A DNA stretch of 64,000 bases from assembly GCA_963818925.1 (NCBI GenBank), contig CAWFTN010000001.1:2232001-2296000 (forward strand). Direction: 5' to 3'. The translations under genes were made by a program, and so were the position numbers. Within the stretch, counting starts at the first letter, position 1, and each line of letters starts with the position of its first letter. Below are positions 1-8,915 of this stretch, piece by piece. The notes below the pieces were generated by a model. It was not told where the DNA came from. It was given only the letters and a program-made list of their open reading frames with translations, and ran no database searches. This DNA is from JAMXLG01 sp963818925 (GTDB lineage: Bacteria > Vulcanimicrobiota > Vulcanimicrobiia > Vulcanimicrobiales > Vulcanimicrobiaceae).

Positions 1-199
1 TCGACGCGGTCGGTACCGGCGTGTCGGGATTGAGCCCGACGGTGCGGCCGCTCTTTGCGTCGAGCGCGTAGACTGCGACGTTTCCTGCGTAGTGGGCGGT
101 CAGCGTCTTCAGCTGTGCTTCGAGGCTGTCGTCCGCGCGCGAGATTCCGGATTGCGATGCAACGAACATTATCAAAAGTACTGCAAATAGGCGCCGCAT
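1..199 (-). CDS. N-terminal part of a class A beta-lactamase-like serine hydrolase (runs off the window edge)
   Basis: The reverse strand reads from an ATG at 197-199 to the window edge without a stop, giving 66 codons. Residues 1-22 look like a signal peptide (MRRLFAVLLIMFVASQ). The following stretch, with VAVYALDAKSGR, GLNPDTPVPTAS, matches the region just before the SxxK serine of class A beta-lactamases and related D-Ala-D-Ala-type serine hydrolases. The catalytic serine itself would lie beyond base 1, so activity cannot be judged. It is divergent from the S9 peptidase gene. The family assignment rests on this short stretch and is an inference. Confidence 0.6.
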   Translation of the reverse strand, partial: MRRLFAVLLIMFVASQSGISRADDSLEAQLKTLTAHYAGNVAVYALDAKSGRTVGLNPDTPVPTAS

Positions 200-260
200 C
201 GCATTGACGTATCGCGTGATGATGAGGCCTTCCTGCGCCGCCGTCGTATCATCAGTTGGT

Positions 261-2336
261 ATGTTGCGAACGATTTTTGCATCGCTTCTCCTTCTCGCTG
301 CGGCGCCGGCCGCGGCCGCCCACTTCTCACTCGAGCAAATCCTCTCGTATCCGTTTCCGATGGCGCTGGTTCCTAGCAGTGATGGACGCACGATCGCCTA
401 CGAGATCGATCAGCGCGGACTACGCAGCATCTGGATCGCGCGCGCACCCGAGTATCGTCCGCAACGGCTTGTGGATTACCCGAGCGATGATGGGCAATCG
501 GTCAGTTCCCTCGAGCTCTCACGCGACGGGTCGCGCCTCGTCTATACGCACGGCAATTCCGAAAATCCGTCGCTGAACGTTCGTCAACCCAAATCACACG
601 TCTTATCCGTCGATACGGCGACGGGCACGCAATCGGACCTCGGTGAGGGCTATGCGCCGGCACTCTCTTCGGACGGATCGCGCGTAGCATTCCTGCGCGA
701 TAGCGTCGTCTGGAGCGCGCCGGCGAACGGCAGCGCCGCCGCCACGCGGCTTTTTTATGACGCAGGTCGCGATCGTGATCTGCAATGGTCGCCGGACGGC
801 GACGCGCTCGCGTTCGTTTCGGAACGGGGCGATCACGCATTCATCGGCGTCTATCGCGGCGACGAACGGCCGCTGCAATTTCTCGCCCCATCCACGGGCA
901 ATGATACGGAACCGCGCTGGTCGCCCGACGGCGCACGAATCGTGTTTGCACGCACGCCGGGCGCCGGCGGAGCTGCTCCTTCGCCGCTGACGATGCCGGT
1001 CGTGCCGTGGTCCATCTGGATTGCGCGCGCTTCCGACGGCAGTGCGCGACGGGTATGGTCGAGCGCCGAGACGCCGCGCGCGTCATTTCCCACGCAAGGC
1101 GGTGACGTCGATCTTACGTGGCTCGGAAGCGATGAGGTCGCGTTCTTGAGCGAAGCCGACGGATGGCCGCACATCTATGTTACGCGCGCATCCGGCGGCG
1201 GCGCTCGGCGGCTAACCGCCGGCGCGTATGCAGTCATCAGCACGATCGCCTCGCGGGACGGACGGTCATTGTTCTACGTCGCGAACAGGGGCGAACGCGC
1301 CGACGATATCGATCGCTGGCATCTTTTCCGTGTCGACGCGCAAAGCGGGCATGTCACTCCAATCACGCGCGGAACCGGTTCGCAGTGGTGGCCGGTGCCG
1401 CTCGACGGCGGACGCATCGCCTACGGAACGGCAACGGCAAAGGTGCCGCCGCTCGTCGCGATTGCAGATACAGACGGCTCACACGAACAGCTCGTCGACG
1501 CGGCATTGATGCCGAGTGACTTTCCTGCGTCATCACTTGCAACGCCGCGCGACGTTACGTATCGCGCGCCCGATGGAACGCTGATCCACGCGCAACTCTT
1601 CAGCAGCGGCGTCGAAGGACGCCATCCGGCAATCGTCTTCGTGCACGGCGGACCGATGCGGCAGATGCTGCTCACGTGGAATCCGATGAACTACTACGCG
1701 AATAGCTATGCCGTCGATCAATATCTCGTGAGTCGCGGCTTCACCGTTCTCTCCGTAAACTACCGGTCGGGAACGGACTACGGCCACGATTTCCACTATG
1801 CCGTGCGCACCGCGTGGACCGGTGCAAGTGAGTATCAGGATGTGCTCGCCGGCGCGCGGTGGCTACAGCAGCAGCCGACGGTCGATCCAATGCGGATCGG
1901 GATCTGGGGCGGTTCGTGGGGCGGATATCTCACGGCGCTCGCGCTCGCGCGAAACTCCGATGTTTTTAAAGCAGGAGTCGACTACAGCGGCGTGCACGAT
2001 TTAATGCACGATGCGATCGGGTATTTTCATGCGTTCGGTGAAGGCGCCGACAACGTCGACTTGCATCCGTGGCTGAAACTTGCTTGGAATTCGTCACCGG
2101 AGGCAGCCATGGCGACGTGGCGCTCGCCGGTGCTGTTGATCCAGGGCGACGAAGATCCCGACGTCGACTTCCATCAAACCGTCGATTTAGCAGAAAGGCT
2201 GCAAGCGCGGCACGTTCCGCATCAAGTCATGGTGTTGCCCGATGAGGCGCACACGTTCTTGCGTTGGGACTCATGGATGCGCGCCGACACGGCCGCCGCG
2301 GAGTATCTGATGGAGCATCTCGATGGATCGCGCTGA
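261..2336 (+). CDS. S9 family (prolyl oligopeptidase-type) secreted peptidase
   Basis: Serine peptidase with an N-terminal beta-propeller and a C-terminal alpha/beta-hydrolase domain, probably cleaving oligopeptides outside the cytoplasm. The frame is open from 204, but the ATG at 261 puts a clean signal peptide at the start (MLRTIFASLLLLAAAPAAAA), so 261 is preferred (691 aa). Propeller strands with WSPDG motifs fill roughly residues 30-410. The catalytic domain carries the GxSxGG nucleophile motif (GGSWGG, Ser about 552), an Asp in GDEDPD (about 630-632) and a His in DEAH (about 664), so the triad is complete. It overlaps the next gene by 14 bases, suggesting co-translation. Confidence 0.88.
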   Translation: MLRTIFASLLLLAAAPAAAAHFSLEQILSYPFPMALVPSSDGRTIAYEIDQRGLRSIWIARAPEYRPQRLVDYPSDDGQSVSSLELSRDGSRLVYTHGNSENPSLNVRQPKSHVLSVDTATGTQSDLGEGYAPALSSDGSRVAFLRDSVVWSAPANGSAAATRLFYDAGRDRDLQWSPDGDALAFVSERGDHAFIGVYRGDERPLQFLAPSTGNDTEPRWSPDGARIVFARTPGAGGAAPSPLTMPVVPWSIWIARASDGSARRVWSSAETPRASFPTQGGDVDLTWLGSDEVAFLSEADGWPHIYVTRASGGGARRLTAGAYAVISTIASRDGRSLFYVANRGERADDIDRWHLFRVDAQSGHVTPITRGTGSQWWPVPLDGGRIAYGTATAKVPPLVAIADTDGSHEQLVDAALMPSDFPASSLATPRDVTYRAPDGTLIHAQLFSSGVEGRHPAIVFVHGGPMRQMLLTWNPMNYYANSYAVDQYLVSRGFTVLSVNYRSGTDYGHDFHYAVRTAWTGASEYQDVLAGARWLQQQPTVDPMRIGIWGGSWGGYLTALALARNSDVFKAGVDYSGVHDLMHDAIGYFHAFGEGADNVDLHPWLKLAWNSSPEAAMATWRSPVLLIQGDEDPDVDFHQTVDLAERLQARHVPHQVMVLPDEAHTFLRWDSWMRADTAAAEYLMEHLDGSR

Positions 2337-3207
2337 TTTTCTTGCGTCGACCGCGGCCGCAATTGCTGCTGCGGCCTTACCGCAGCCGCAGCAAGTCACC
2401 GGTGGAAAAACGTTCATCGTCCCGTTTGCATCGGCGCCGTACCCGCATGCAAGCCGGGCGAACGGACACACGTATCAAGGCAAACTGTATGATGCGGCAA
2501 AGCACTACAGTGATGCGAACGTCGGTATTTTCGTACCCGACGGCTGGCACCCGGAAAGCGGTGCGATCGACGCGATCGTGCATTTCTACGGATGGAACCA
2601 CGACGTTGCGTCCACATTATCGATCTACCATCTGCGAGAACAACTCATCGCAAGCAAACGCAATGCCATTCTGATCGTTCCATCAGGACCGGCCGACGCG
2701 CCTGATTCGGGCGACGGGAAATTGGAACTCGACGATAACGGTTTCGCTCGATTCATCACCGATCTGTGCGCGTGGCTACAACGATCGGGCATTTCGCCGG
2801 TGAACGTCCCCGGCCGCATCGTGCTCACCGCCCATAGCGGCGGCTACGGCGGAGCCGGAGGCGTGCTCACGCGCGGCGGCATGAATGCGCGCGTTACCGA
2901 CGTCGTGCTGTTCGATGCGGCATATGGATATTACGACGCTTTTGCCGGATGGGCGCGCGGCGCAGACAAGCACTTCCTCAGCATCTTCACCAACGACACG
3001 ATCACCGGTAACGTCTCGCTGATGGGCATGCTGCAAACGCAAACGCCGAACATGTATGTCTGGCTCGCGAAGGACATTACTCCGGAACGGCTGGATTCTC
3101 GCAACGCGACGTTCATTCTCACGACTGACGTTCGGCACGACGATCTGCTTACGCACGACTCGTGGTACGCGACGTTCTTGCAAACGACAGCGCTTCAATC
3201 ACTTTAA
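2323..3207 (+). CDS. Secreted alpha/beta-hydrolase-like protein, substrate unknown
   Basis: A 294-aa protein whose first 20 residues look like an export signal (alanine-rich, with a single Arg before it). The middle holds IVHFYGWNHD, a plausible oxyanion strand, and TAHSGGYGG around residues 169-176, a GxSxG-like nucleophile elbow with Ser172. An Asp/His-rich tail (TDVRHDDLLTHDSW) could supply the other triad residues. No specific family is recognised. It overlaps the S9 peptidase gene by 14 bases and probably shares its transcript. Confidence 0.68.
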   Translation: MDRADFLASTAAAIAAAALPQPQQVTGGKTFIVPFASAPYPHASRANGHTYQGKLYDAAKHYSDANVGIFVPDGWHPESGAIDAIVHFYGWNHDVASTLSIYHLREQLIASKRNAILIVPSGPADAPDSGDGKLELDDNGFARFITDLCAWLQRSGISPVNVPGRIVLTAHSGGYGGAGGVLTRGGMNARVTDVVLFDAAYGYYDAFAGWARGADKHFLSIFTNDTITGNVSLMGMLQTQTPNMYVWLAKDITPERLDSRNATFILTTDVRHDDLLTHDSWYATFLQTTALQSL

Positions 3208-3287
3208 GCAGCCATAGACCGAACTAAGCATGTCTTGTTCAGAAGCATTCGAATTTGAGTTGGAGTTCGCGAGCCGCATGGCCGCGA

Positions 3288-3533
3288 CTAGAGCCGTGCA
3301 GCGGGATCTCCCGAAGCATACTCAATATCCACGATCTGATCGCCTCCGTGGATAATCTCTTGCACCGGCTCGCGACTCTCGCCGGCACCGGTCGGATCGG
3401 AAAGTACGGCGTAGTGCGTGTGACCGTGTCCTTCGCCACCGGCAGCACGAAGAACGCCGGCGAGGACGCGTCGATCGGCCAACTGGATGCGAACCGGCTT
3501 GCCGATGTATGGTTGAATCTCTTTATCAGTCAT
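3288..3533 (-). CDS. Small Sm-like/SH3-fold hypothetical protein
   Basis: An 81-aa acidic protein starting MTDKEIQPYIGKPVRIQL. The pattern of a short helix, then GKPVRI.L.D.R...G.L, then a second strand pair ending QIVDIEYA resembles the first Sm motif of LSm/Hfq-type small beta-barrels, where such proteins bind RNA or act as structural modules. A histidine-rich loop (GEGHGHTHY) sits in the middle. It is convergent with the upstream hydrolase gene. The fold is inferred from pattern alone; function unknown. Confidence 0.55.
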   Translation of the reverse strand: MTDKEIQPYIGKPVRIQLADRRVLAGVLRAAGGEGHGHTHYAVLSDPTGAGESREPVQEIIHGGDQIVDIEYASGDPAARL

Positions 3534-3884
3534 TTCTGCATCTTCCTCATCTCATGAACGATTCTACTTTCATTCGAACGAGCGCATCGTCGCTCAACGC
3601 GGTCGACCAGCGTCCCTTGTGCACGCGGCGTGTGGAACCTTCCGAGTCTATGAACGCCGCACAGCGCGCTCGGGACGTGTCATTCAGCTTGGCGTTATAG
3701 TGTTGAAAGCAAAACACGCAAGCCGCGGCGCGATCGCCTTTATTGAAGGCGGTCTTGGAGTTGCGACACTACCTGACGACGCAACAAAATTGTGCTCGAT
3801 CGCCAATTTTTTGGAGGAAGCTGAGCAAATCGCCTTAAATCGCAAACGGTAGTCCACGTTTCGGCGATGTCATAAGGAGATGTC
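3534..3884. other. Intergenic stretch with no convincing gene
   Basis: This 350-base stretch separates the Sm-like gene from the serine hydrolase. A plus-strand frame from 3619 to 3852 stays open and its last 50 residues read fairly naturally (ending FLEEAEQIALNRKR), so it could be a remnant of a lost gene. It has no clear ribosome binding site and no recognisable domain. A good Shine-Dalgarno sequence (aaggaga) lies just before the ATG at 3885. Confidence 0.4.
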
Positions 3885-5819
3885 ATGGTGATCGCTCGGT
3901 TTGGATTGGCGCTGCTCGTCGCCATCATGCTCTTCACCTCTTCCGTACAGGCTGCCGTGCAAACGGTGGGCACTCCGCCTGCGATGACCGCGCAGAGTCT
4001 CAGCGAATTCTACGCGGGGCTCGTGCCTTACGCATTGCATCGCGCCGACATTCCGGGCGCCGTCATCGTTGTTGTAAAAGACAATAAGATACTCTTTGCG
4101 CAAGGGTACGGTTACGCCGACGTCAAGACGAATCGGCGCGTGGACCCTAACACGACGATTTTCCGTCCGGGTTCGGTATCGAAACTCTTCACCTGGACTG
4201 CGGTGATGCAGCTCGTGCAGGAAGGCAAGATCGATCTCGATGCCGATGTGAACAAGTATATCGACTTCACTATCCCGCCGTACAACGGGAAGCCGATAAC
4301 GATGCGCAATTTGATGACGCACAGCGGCGGCTTCGAGGAGACCGTGCGGGATTTGCTCGTCGATCGATCCGACCAGGTACTCCCGATTAACGTCTATTTG
4401 AAGCGACGCTTACCGACGCGCATCTTTCCACCGGGCGAGGTGATTGCCTATTCGAACTACGGCGCAACGCTCGCCGGATATGTTGTCCAGCGCGTCTCAG
4501 GTGAGAAGTTCGAGGACTACATCGCAAAGCATATCTTCCAACCCTTGAGGATGGTGCGCTCCACGTTCGTGCAGCCGTTGCCGGCGAATCTCGCGCCGCT
4601 GGTGGCGACGGGCTACCTGAACGCGTCGGAAGGTTCCACCAAACCTTTTGAGTTCGTCGATACGGCGCCGGCAGGCTCATCGAGTTCGACTGGAATCGAC
4701 ATGGCGCACTTCATGCTCGCGTATTTGAACGGTGGAAGCTACCGCGGCTATCAGTTGCTCAAGCCTTCAACGATCAAGGAGATGTGGACGCAGCAGGTCG
4801 TGCCGGAAAAGGGTTTACCGGGCTTCGCTCTGGGCTTCTACGAAGACGACTTCAACGGCTTGCGCATCATCGGGCACGGCGGTGATACCGTCGTCTTCCA
4901 CAGCGATTTGCACCTCATCCCGTCAAAGGGCGTCGGATGGTTTGCGGCGTTCAACTCGGCGGGAAAGGACGGCGCAGTGGAAGACGTACGCAACAATCTC
5001 TTCAAACGCTTCCTCGATCGTTACTATCCGTATACGCCGAAGAACGAACCGACGATGCCGGATCCTCAGAAAGACGCGGCACGCGTAGCGGGTTGGTACG
5101 AAAGCAGTCGTCGCGACGCGCGCGCGCTTGCATTCGTCTACACGCTCGCGCAGAACGAAGTATCGGCAAACGCCGACGGAACGATTGTGATTAACTCGAT
5201 GAAGAACGCTGCGGGCGAACCCATGAAGTGGCGAGAGGTTGCACCGTTGCGCTATCGTGAGGCCGGCGGCGACTCCTACGTCGTCTTCGGCACCGACTCG
5301 AACGGCAATGTCATCTCGTGGGCGTCCGACGACTCGAACATGGTCTCGATCGAGCAGCGCGTCAACGGTTTGCGCACGCTCGGTTCAATCAAGGTGCTGC
5401 TCGCGATTTGCGTGGGCATCATCGTGCTCTCGCTGCTCATTCGGCTCGGAGCGTGGATCGCGCGGCGTAGGCTCAAGCTCACGCTGAAGCTCTCGCGCAG
5501 GGAGCAGATTCTCCATTCCGTCGCGCGAATCGGCGCCATTGCTTTTCTGATCGCGCTAATCGGATGGCCGATGCTTCTGTCATCGGAGGCGGCAATTCTC
5601 GAGCCATCTTTGCCCGGCAAAATGACCGCGCTCTACATCATCGGCGTCATCGCAATCATTGGTTTACTCGCGATGATTGCGGAGTCAATTGTTCGCGTAA
5701 TACGCGGTCCTGGCGGGTGGCTGGTGCGAACCGGCGAGATCGTCGTCGCAATCGCTGCCCTGTATGCTATTTGGTTCCTCTTTGCAATGCAGTTTGTAAA
5801 CTTCGTCACGAATTTTTAA
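3885..5819 (+). CDS. Beta-lactamase-fold serine hydrolase with C-terminal membrane domain
   Basis: A 644-aa protein of the class C beta-lactamase / penicillin-binding-protein-4* superfamily, likely hydrolysing D-amino-acid peptides or esters at the cell surface. It starts with a signal peptide (residues 1-23). The catalytic motifs are all present: SxxK as SVSK (Ser97, Lys100), YxN as YSN (Tyr189) and the HxG-type motif HGGD (His331). A beta-rich domain follows (about 390-500), then about four hydrophobic helices from residue 500 to the end, so the enzyme is membrane-anchored by its C-terminus. The start is supported by aaggaga eight bases upstream. Confidence 0.88.
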   Translation: MVIARFGLALLVAIMLFTSSVQAAVQTVGTPPAMTAQSLSEFYAGLVPYALHRADIPGAVIVVVKDNKILFAQGYGYADVKTNRRVDPNTTIFRPGSVSKLFTWTAVMQLVQEGKIDLDADVNKYIDFTIPPYNGKPITMRNLMTHSGGFEETVRDLLVDRSDQVLPINVYLKRRLPTRIFPPGEVIAYSNYGATLAGYVVQRVSGEKFEDYIAKHIFQPLRMVRSTFVQPLPANLAPLVATGYLNASEGSTKPFEFVDTAPAGSSSSTGIDMAHFMLAYLNGGSYRGYQLLKPSTIKEMWTQQVVPEKGLPGFALGFYEDDFNGLRIIGHGGDTVVFHSDLHLIPSKGVGWFAAFNSAGKDGAVEDVRNNLFKRFLDRYYPYTPKNEPTMPDPQKDAARVAGWYESSRRDARALAFVYTLAQNEVSANADGTIVINSMKNAAGEPMKWREVAPLRYREAGGDSYVVFGTDSNGNVISWASDDSNMVSIEQRVNGLRTLGSIKVLLAICVGIIVLSLLIRLGAWIARRRLKLTLKLSRREQILHSVARIGAIAFLIALIGWPMLLSSEAAILEPSLPGKMTALYIIGVIAIIGLLAMIAESIVRVIRGPGGWLVRTGEIVVAIAALYAIWFLFAMQFVNFVTNF

Positions 5820-5845
5820 AGACGGCCGGACGCCGGACGCGGCCC

Positions 5846-7939
5846 TTACGTTCCTTTTTCTGCGCCGACGTAGCGAATGAGCTTGACGAGAAATTGCGGC
5901 GTCGTCGTTAGCGTGCTCGGATCACCGTATGCGACGTAGAGTTCGTTGAATCCGAATCGTTTGTGATATGCCAACGAAATATTCCAGCAGTTGATCGCGC
6001 ACGATGTATCTTGCGATGTGCCGAGAAGCGGTCCAAGGCCGTGCGTACGCCGCAAGCCGACCGCGAGCGATGCGTCGGGACCTTGCGCGTAGGCGATGCT
6101 GAACCGTTCGAGCCACTGCGTGTACGTCACCGTCGGAAGGAACTGCTGCGTGTTGTAGACCTGCAGCGTTAGGAGCGCACGTGGACCAACTTTAAAGGTG
6201 GTGATGCGGTTCCATGCATTCACACGCCCGTCGCCGAAGATTCCGGTCGAGAGCGAGATCTGCGTCGGCGTCGCGGACCCCGAAAGATACGTGATGCCTG
6301 TCGTATCCTGGGTGATCGGTGTGTACACGCCGTCGGTCAGGTAATAGCTCGAGCCGACGGTCGTTTGAAATTCCCATAGTTTGCGCGTAATGATATCGAG
6401 GCCGAGGTTCTGGTCGGTGAGGTTCGGACCGAGTCCCGTCGTGTCGTGATAGCGATCGATGTATGCGCTTCCGACGATCTGCTTTGCAAAGCCGCCATTC
6501 GGAATCCACGTATGGTTGGTGGTTGTGCTCCACCCGATGATCGCTGTATTAGAGAAAAAGCCGTCGTACGGATTGTATTGGGCGCCGATGCGGCGGAAGC
6601 CGCCGCCGAGGAAAGAGTACGGTCCGTAGTGGCCGCCGCCAACTTCCCAGAATTTCGCTTGGCTCGGATCGGTAATTAGCGATCCGTTTTCCGTTCCGTA
6701 GTTCCCATAGGCGAACCAGTGCTTGAGGTCGTCGATCTTGGTAGCGAACTGTTCGGTGTAGTCATGGACGTCGCTGTCCGTGTTCACCGCGACACGCTGA
6801 GCGGAGACATACCACGTTCCGGGGCGCGTCTTAACGACGACAGACTGCGCTGCATCATTGCGATCGTCTCCGACCGCATTGAACGCACCAAAGCTGAACG
6901 CTCCTTCGTGTCCTTCGACGGCGTAGCCGTTCCGCGGCGTGGGAATCGCCGGCGTGTACAACGACCCCTCGTTCGGGCACGCGTCGCATTCATAGTAGTT
7001 ATAGAAGTTCGAGCCTTGCGTGAAGAAGGGACGCGTTTCACTGTAGTAGCGGCGGAATGCCGTCGGCGAAATCGTTTGCTGGTCCGCTTCTACGTTTGAA
7101 AAGTCGGGGTGGAAGGTTCCGATGAACGATGTGCCTTGCGTAATTGGAACCGCTACGTCGACACCCATGCGGGAGGTCGAACCTCCGATGCTCTTACCAT
7201 TTATCGCACCAAGCCCATAGATCGCGATTCGCGGATTGGGCTTCGTTGCGGCAACCGGCGGCATCCCGACCAGGCTGCGCGCGTAGTTGACGTCGGTTGT
7301 TCCCTGAAAATTCTCGCCGCCGCTCCAAGCGTAGAGAGAACCCGTCGTGACTTCCCACCGCGTAAATTGAATAAGCCAATCGCGGGGATGCGAGCCGCGC
7401 ATGATGTCGAGCGGTATGCGCATCGCCACGCTGAAACCGCTAGAGCGCGTCTTCGTTATTACGTCCCAAGTCGGTTCGTAATTCGTGTTCTCGGTCGAGT
7501 ACTGATATTTGGTGCCCGCAGGGGTGGCAATGAATTGGTAATTGAACCCGTTTCGACCGCCGGGCCATAAAGAGATCTTCACTTCATCGTCCGTATCGAC
7601 GCCGACATTGTTGGTGTGCTGGTTCATTACAACGCCCGAGTGCGTTTGCGTCGCATCAAATCCGACGAACAAAAACTTGCCGTCGGTCCAGAGATACGCG
7701 TCTGTCGCCTCGTGAGCGGGCGCGTGCGTGAGCCGGTCGTAGCCGAGCTTGACCTTGGCGGCCTGGACCCAGGGCGCGGTGGAAAAATCCAATGTCAATT
7801 GAGGCGGGACATTTAATGTCGGGATCGCGAGAGAAAGGGGGGCCGACTCGACGACTGCGGCCGCGCTGCGGGCTTGCAGCGGTACCGCAATCACTAGCAT
7901 GGCCGATAGGACTGTGCGAATGCCCCAGCTGACCGTCAT
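5846..7939 (-). CDS. CBM9-like plus DUF5916 protein, predicted outer-membrane beta-barrel
   Basis: A 697-aa exported protein (signal peptide about residues 1-26). Residues 40-200 resemble the CBM9-like domain that often precedes DUF5916, with AYLWTDGKFLFVGFDA and WPGGRNGFNYQF. The rest has the alternating strand pattern and aromatic girdles of a barrel, and YYSETRPFFTQGSNFY matches the DUF5916 core. Such proteins are taken to sit in the outer membrane, sometimes near carbohydrate or peptide uptake genes; no transport partner is seen here. It is convergent with the serine hydrolase (26 bases apart) and divergent from the exonuclease III gene. Confidence 0.8.
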   Translation of the reverse strand: MTVSWGIRTVLSAMLVIAVPLQARSAAAVVESAPLSLAIPTLNVPPQLTLDFSTAPWVQAAKVKLGYDRLTHAPAHEATDAYLWTDGKFLFVGFDATQTHSGVVMNQHTNNVGVDTDDEVKISLWPGGRNGFNYQFIATPAGTKYQYSTENTNYEPTWDVITKTRSSGFSVAMRIPLDIMRGSHPRDWLIQFTRWEVTTGSLYAWSGGENFQGTTDVNYARSLVGMPPVAATKPNPRIAIYGLGAINGKSIGGSTSRMGVDVAVPITQGTSFIGTFHPDFSNVEADQQTISPTAFRRYYSETRPFFTQGSNFYNYYECDACPNEGSLYTPAIPTPRNGYAVEGHEGAFSFGAFNAVGDDRNDAAQSVVVKTRPGTWYVSAQRVAVNTDSDVHDYTEQFATKIDDLKHWFAYGNYGTENGSLITDPSQAKFWEVGGGHYGPYSFLGGGFRRIGAQYNPYDGFFSNTAIIGWSTTTNHTWIPNGGFAKQIVGSAYIDRYHDTTGLGPNLTDQNLGLDIITRKLWEFQTTVGSSYYLTDGVYTPITQDTTGITYLSGSATPTQISLSTGIFGDGRVNAWNRITTFKVGPRALLTLQVYNTQQFLPTVTYTQWLERFSIAYAQGPDASLAVGLRRTHGLGPLLGTSQDTSCAINCWNISLAYHKRFGFNELYVAYGDPSTLTTTPQFLVKLIRYVGAEKGT

Positions 7940-8007
7940 GAAGTAGCTCCTAAGGATTTAATATTAAACAATTAGTAGACATTTTTCGGAGGGTTGTCAA
8001 GACTGGA

Positions 8008-8802
8008 ATGAAGATCGCAACCTACAACGTGAATGGAGTGAATGGGCGTTTGCCGGTACTCCTCGAGTGGCTCGCCGACGCAAAACCGGACGTTGTGTGC
8101 CTTCAGGAATTGAAGGCACCGCAAGAAAAGTTCCCCGAGGACGCCATACGGGACGCGGGTTACGGCGCGATCTGGCTCGGGCAAAAAAGCTGGAACGGCG
8201 TTGCCGTTCTAGCGCGCGGCGAGAAACCGCATGAAACGCAACGCGGCTTGCCGGGTGAGCCTGATCCCGGGCAGTCGCGCTACATCGAGGCTTTGGTAAA
8301 CGGCATTTTAATCGGATGCCTGTACTTGCCGAACGGCAACCCCGCTCCCAGCGTGAAGTTCGACTACAAACTCGCCTGGTTCGGTGCCCTAATGAACTAC
8401 GCTGCGAACCTTTTGGCGCGGGACGTGCCGGTCGTCCTCGCCGGCGATTTCAACGTCATGCCGACGGATCTGGACGTTTACAAGCCGGAAAGTTGGCGCA
8501 ACGATGCCCTATTTCGTCCCGAAGTTCGCGCCGCATTTCAGCGACTCACCGCGCAGGGCTGGACGGATGCACTGCGGAGACTTCATCCAAACGAGCGGAT
8601 TTACACGTTTTGGGACTACTTCCGCAATGCGTTCGCCCGCGATGCCGGCCTGCGCATCGACCATCTACTGTTGAGCCCGAACCTTGAAACGCGTCTCGAA
8701 GCAGCCGGCGTTGACCGGGACGTACGTGCCAAGCCAAAAAGCAGTGACCATGCACCCACATGGATTCAATTGGCAAACCCCCACGGAGATAATCCGAGAT
8801 GA
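8008..8802 (+). CDS. xth: Exodeoxyribonuclease III / AP endonuclease
   Basis: A 264-aa cytoplasmic DNA repair enzyme of the EEP (exonuclease-endonuclease-phosphatase) fold, cutting DNA at abasic sites and degrading 3' ends. All family motifs are visible: KIATYNVNG at the start, CLQELK (metal-binding Glu), GDFNVMP (Asp/Asn), RIDHLLLS and SSDHAP (catalytic His). Length fits the ExoA/XthA family. The intergenic region to the divergent DUF5916 gene is short and AT-rich and could hold both promoters. Confidence 0.95.
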   Translation: MKIATYNVNGVNGRLPVLLEWLADAKPDVVCLQELKAPQEKFPEDAIRDAGYGAIWLGQKSWNGVAVLARGEKPHETQRGLPGEPDPGQSRYIEALVNGILIGCLYLPNGNPAPSVKFDYKLAWFGALMNYAANLLARDVPVVLAGDFNVMPTDLDVYKPESWRNDALFRPEVRAAFQRLTAQGWTDALRRLHPNERIYTFWDYFRNAFARDAGLRIDHLLLSPNLETRLEAAGVDRDVRAKPKSSDHAPTWIQLANPHGDNPR

Positions 8803-8880
8803 ACGTGCGCCCCATCGTCGATATCAAACCCGTCCTGAAGAACGAGTAAGTGTTAAGCAGGGTGGCAATTCGTATCGTAT

Positions 8881-8904
8881 GATGACATCAGGTCATCTGG
8901 TGTC
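8881..8904. promoter_or_regulatory. Nested dyad, candidate repressor operator
   Basis: Two overlapping inverted repeats lie just before the M1 peptidase gene: GATGAC/GTCATC with five bases between (8881-8897), and GACATCAG/CTGGTGTC (8884-8891 and 8897-8904, seven of eight positions paired). The layout and the CAGGTCATCTGG core resemble operators of GntR-type regulators. No T-run follows, so a terminator is unlikely. No regulator gene is adjacent. Confidence 0.35.
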
Positions 8905-8915
8905 TTGCTCTAAGG

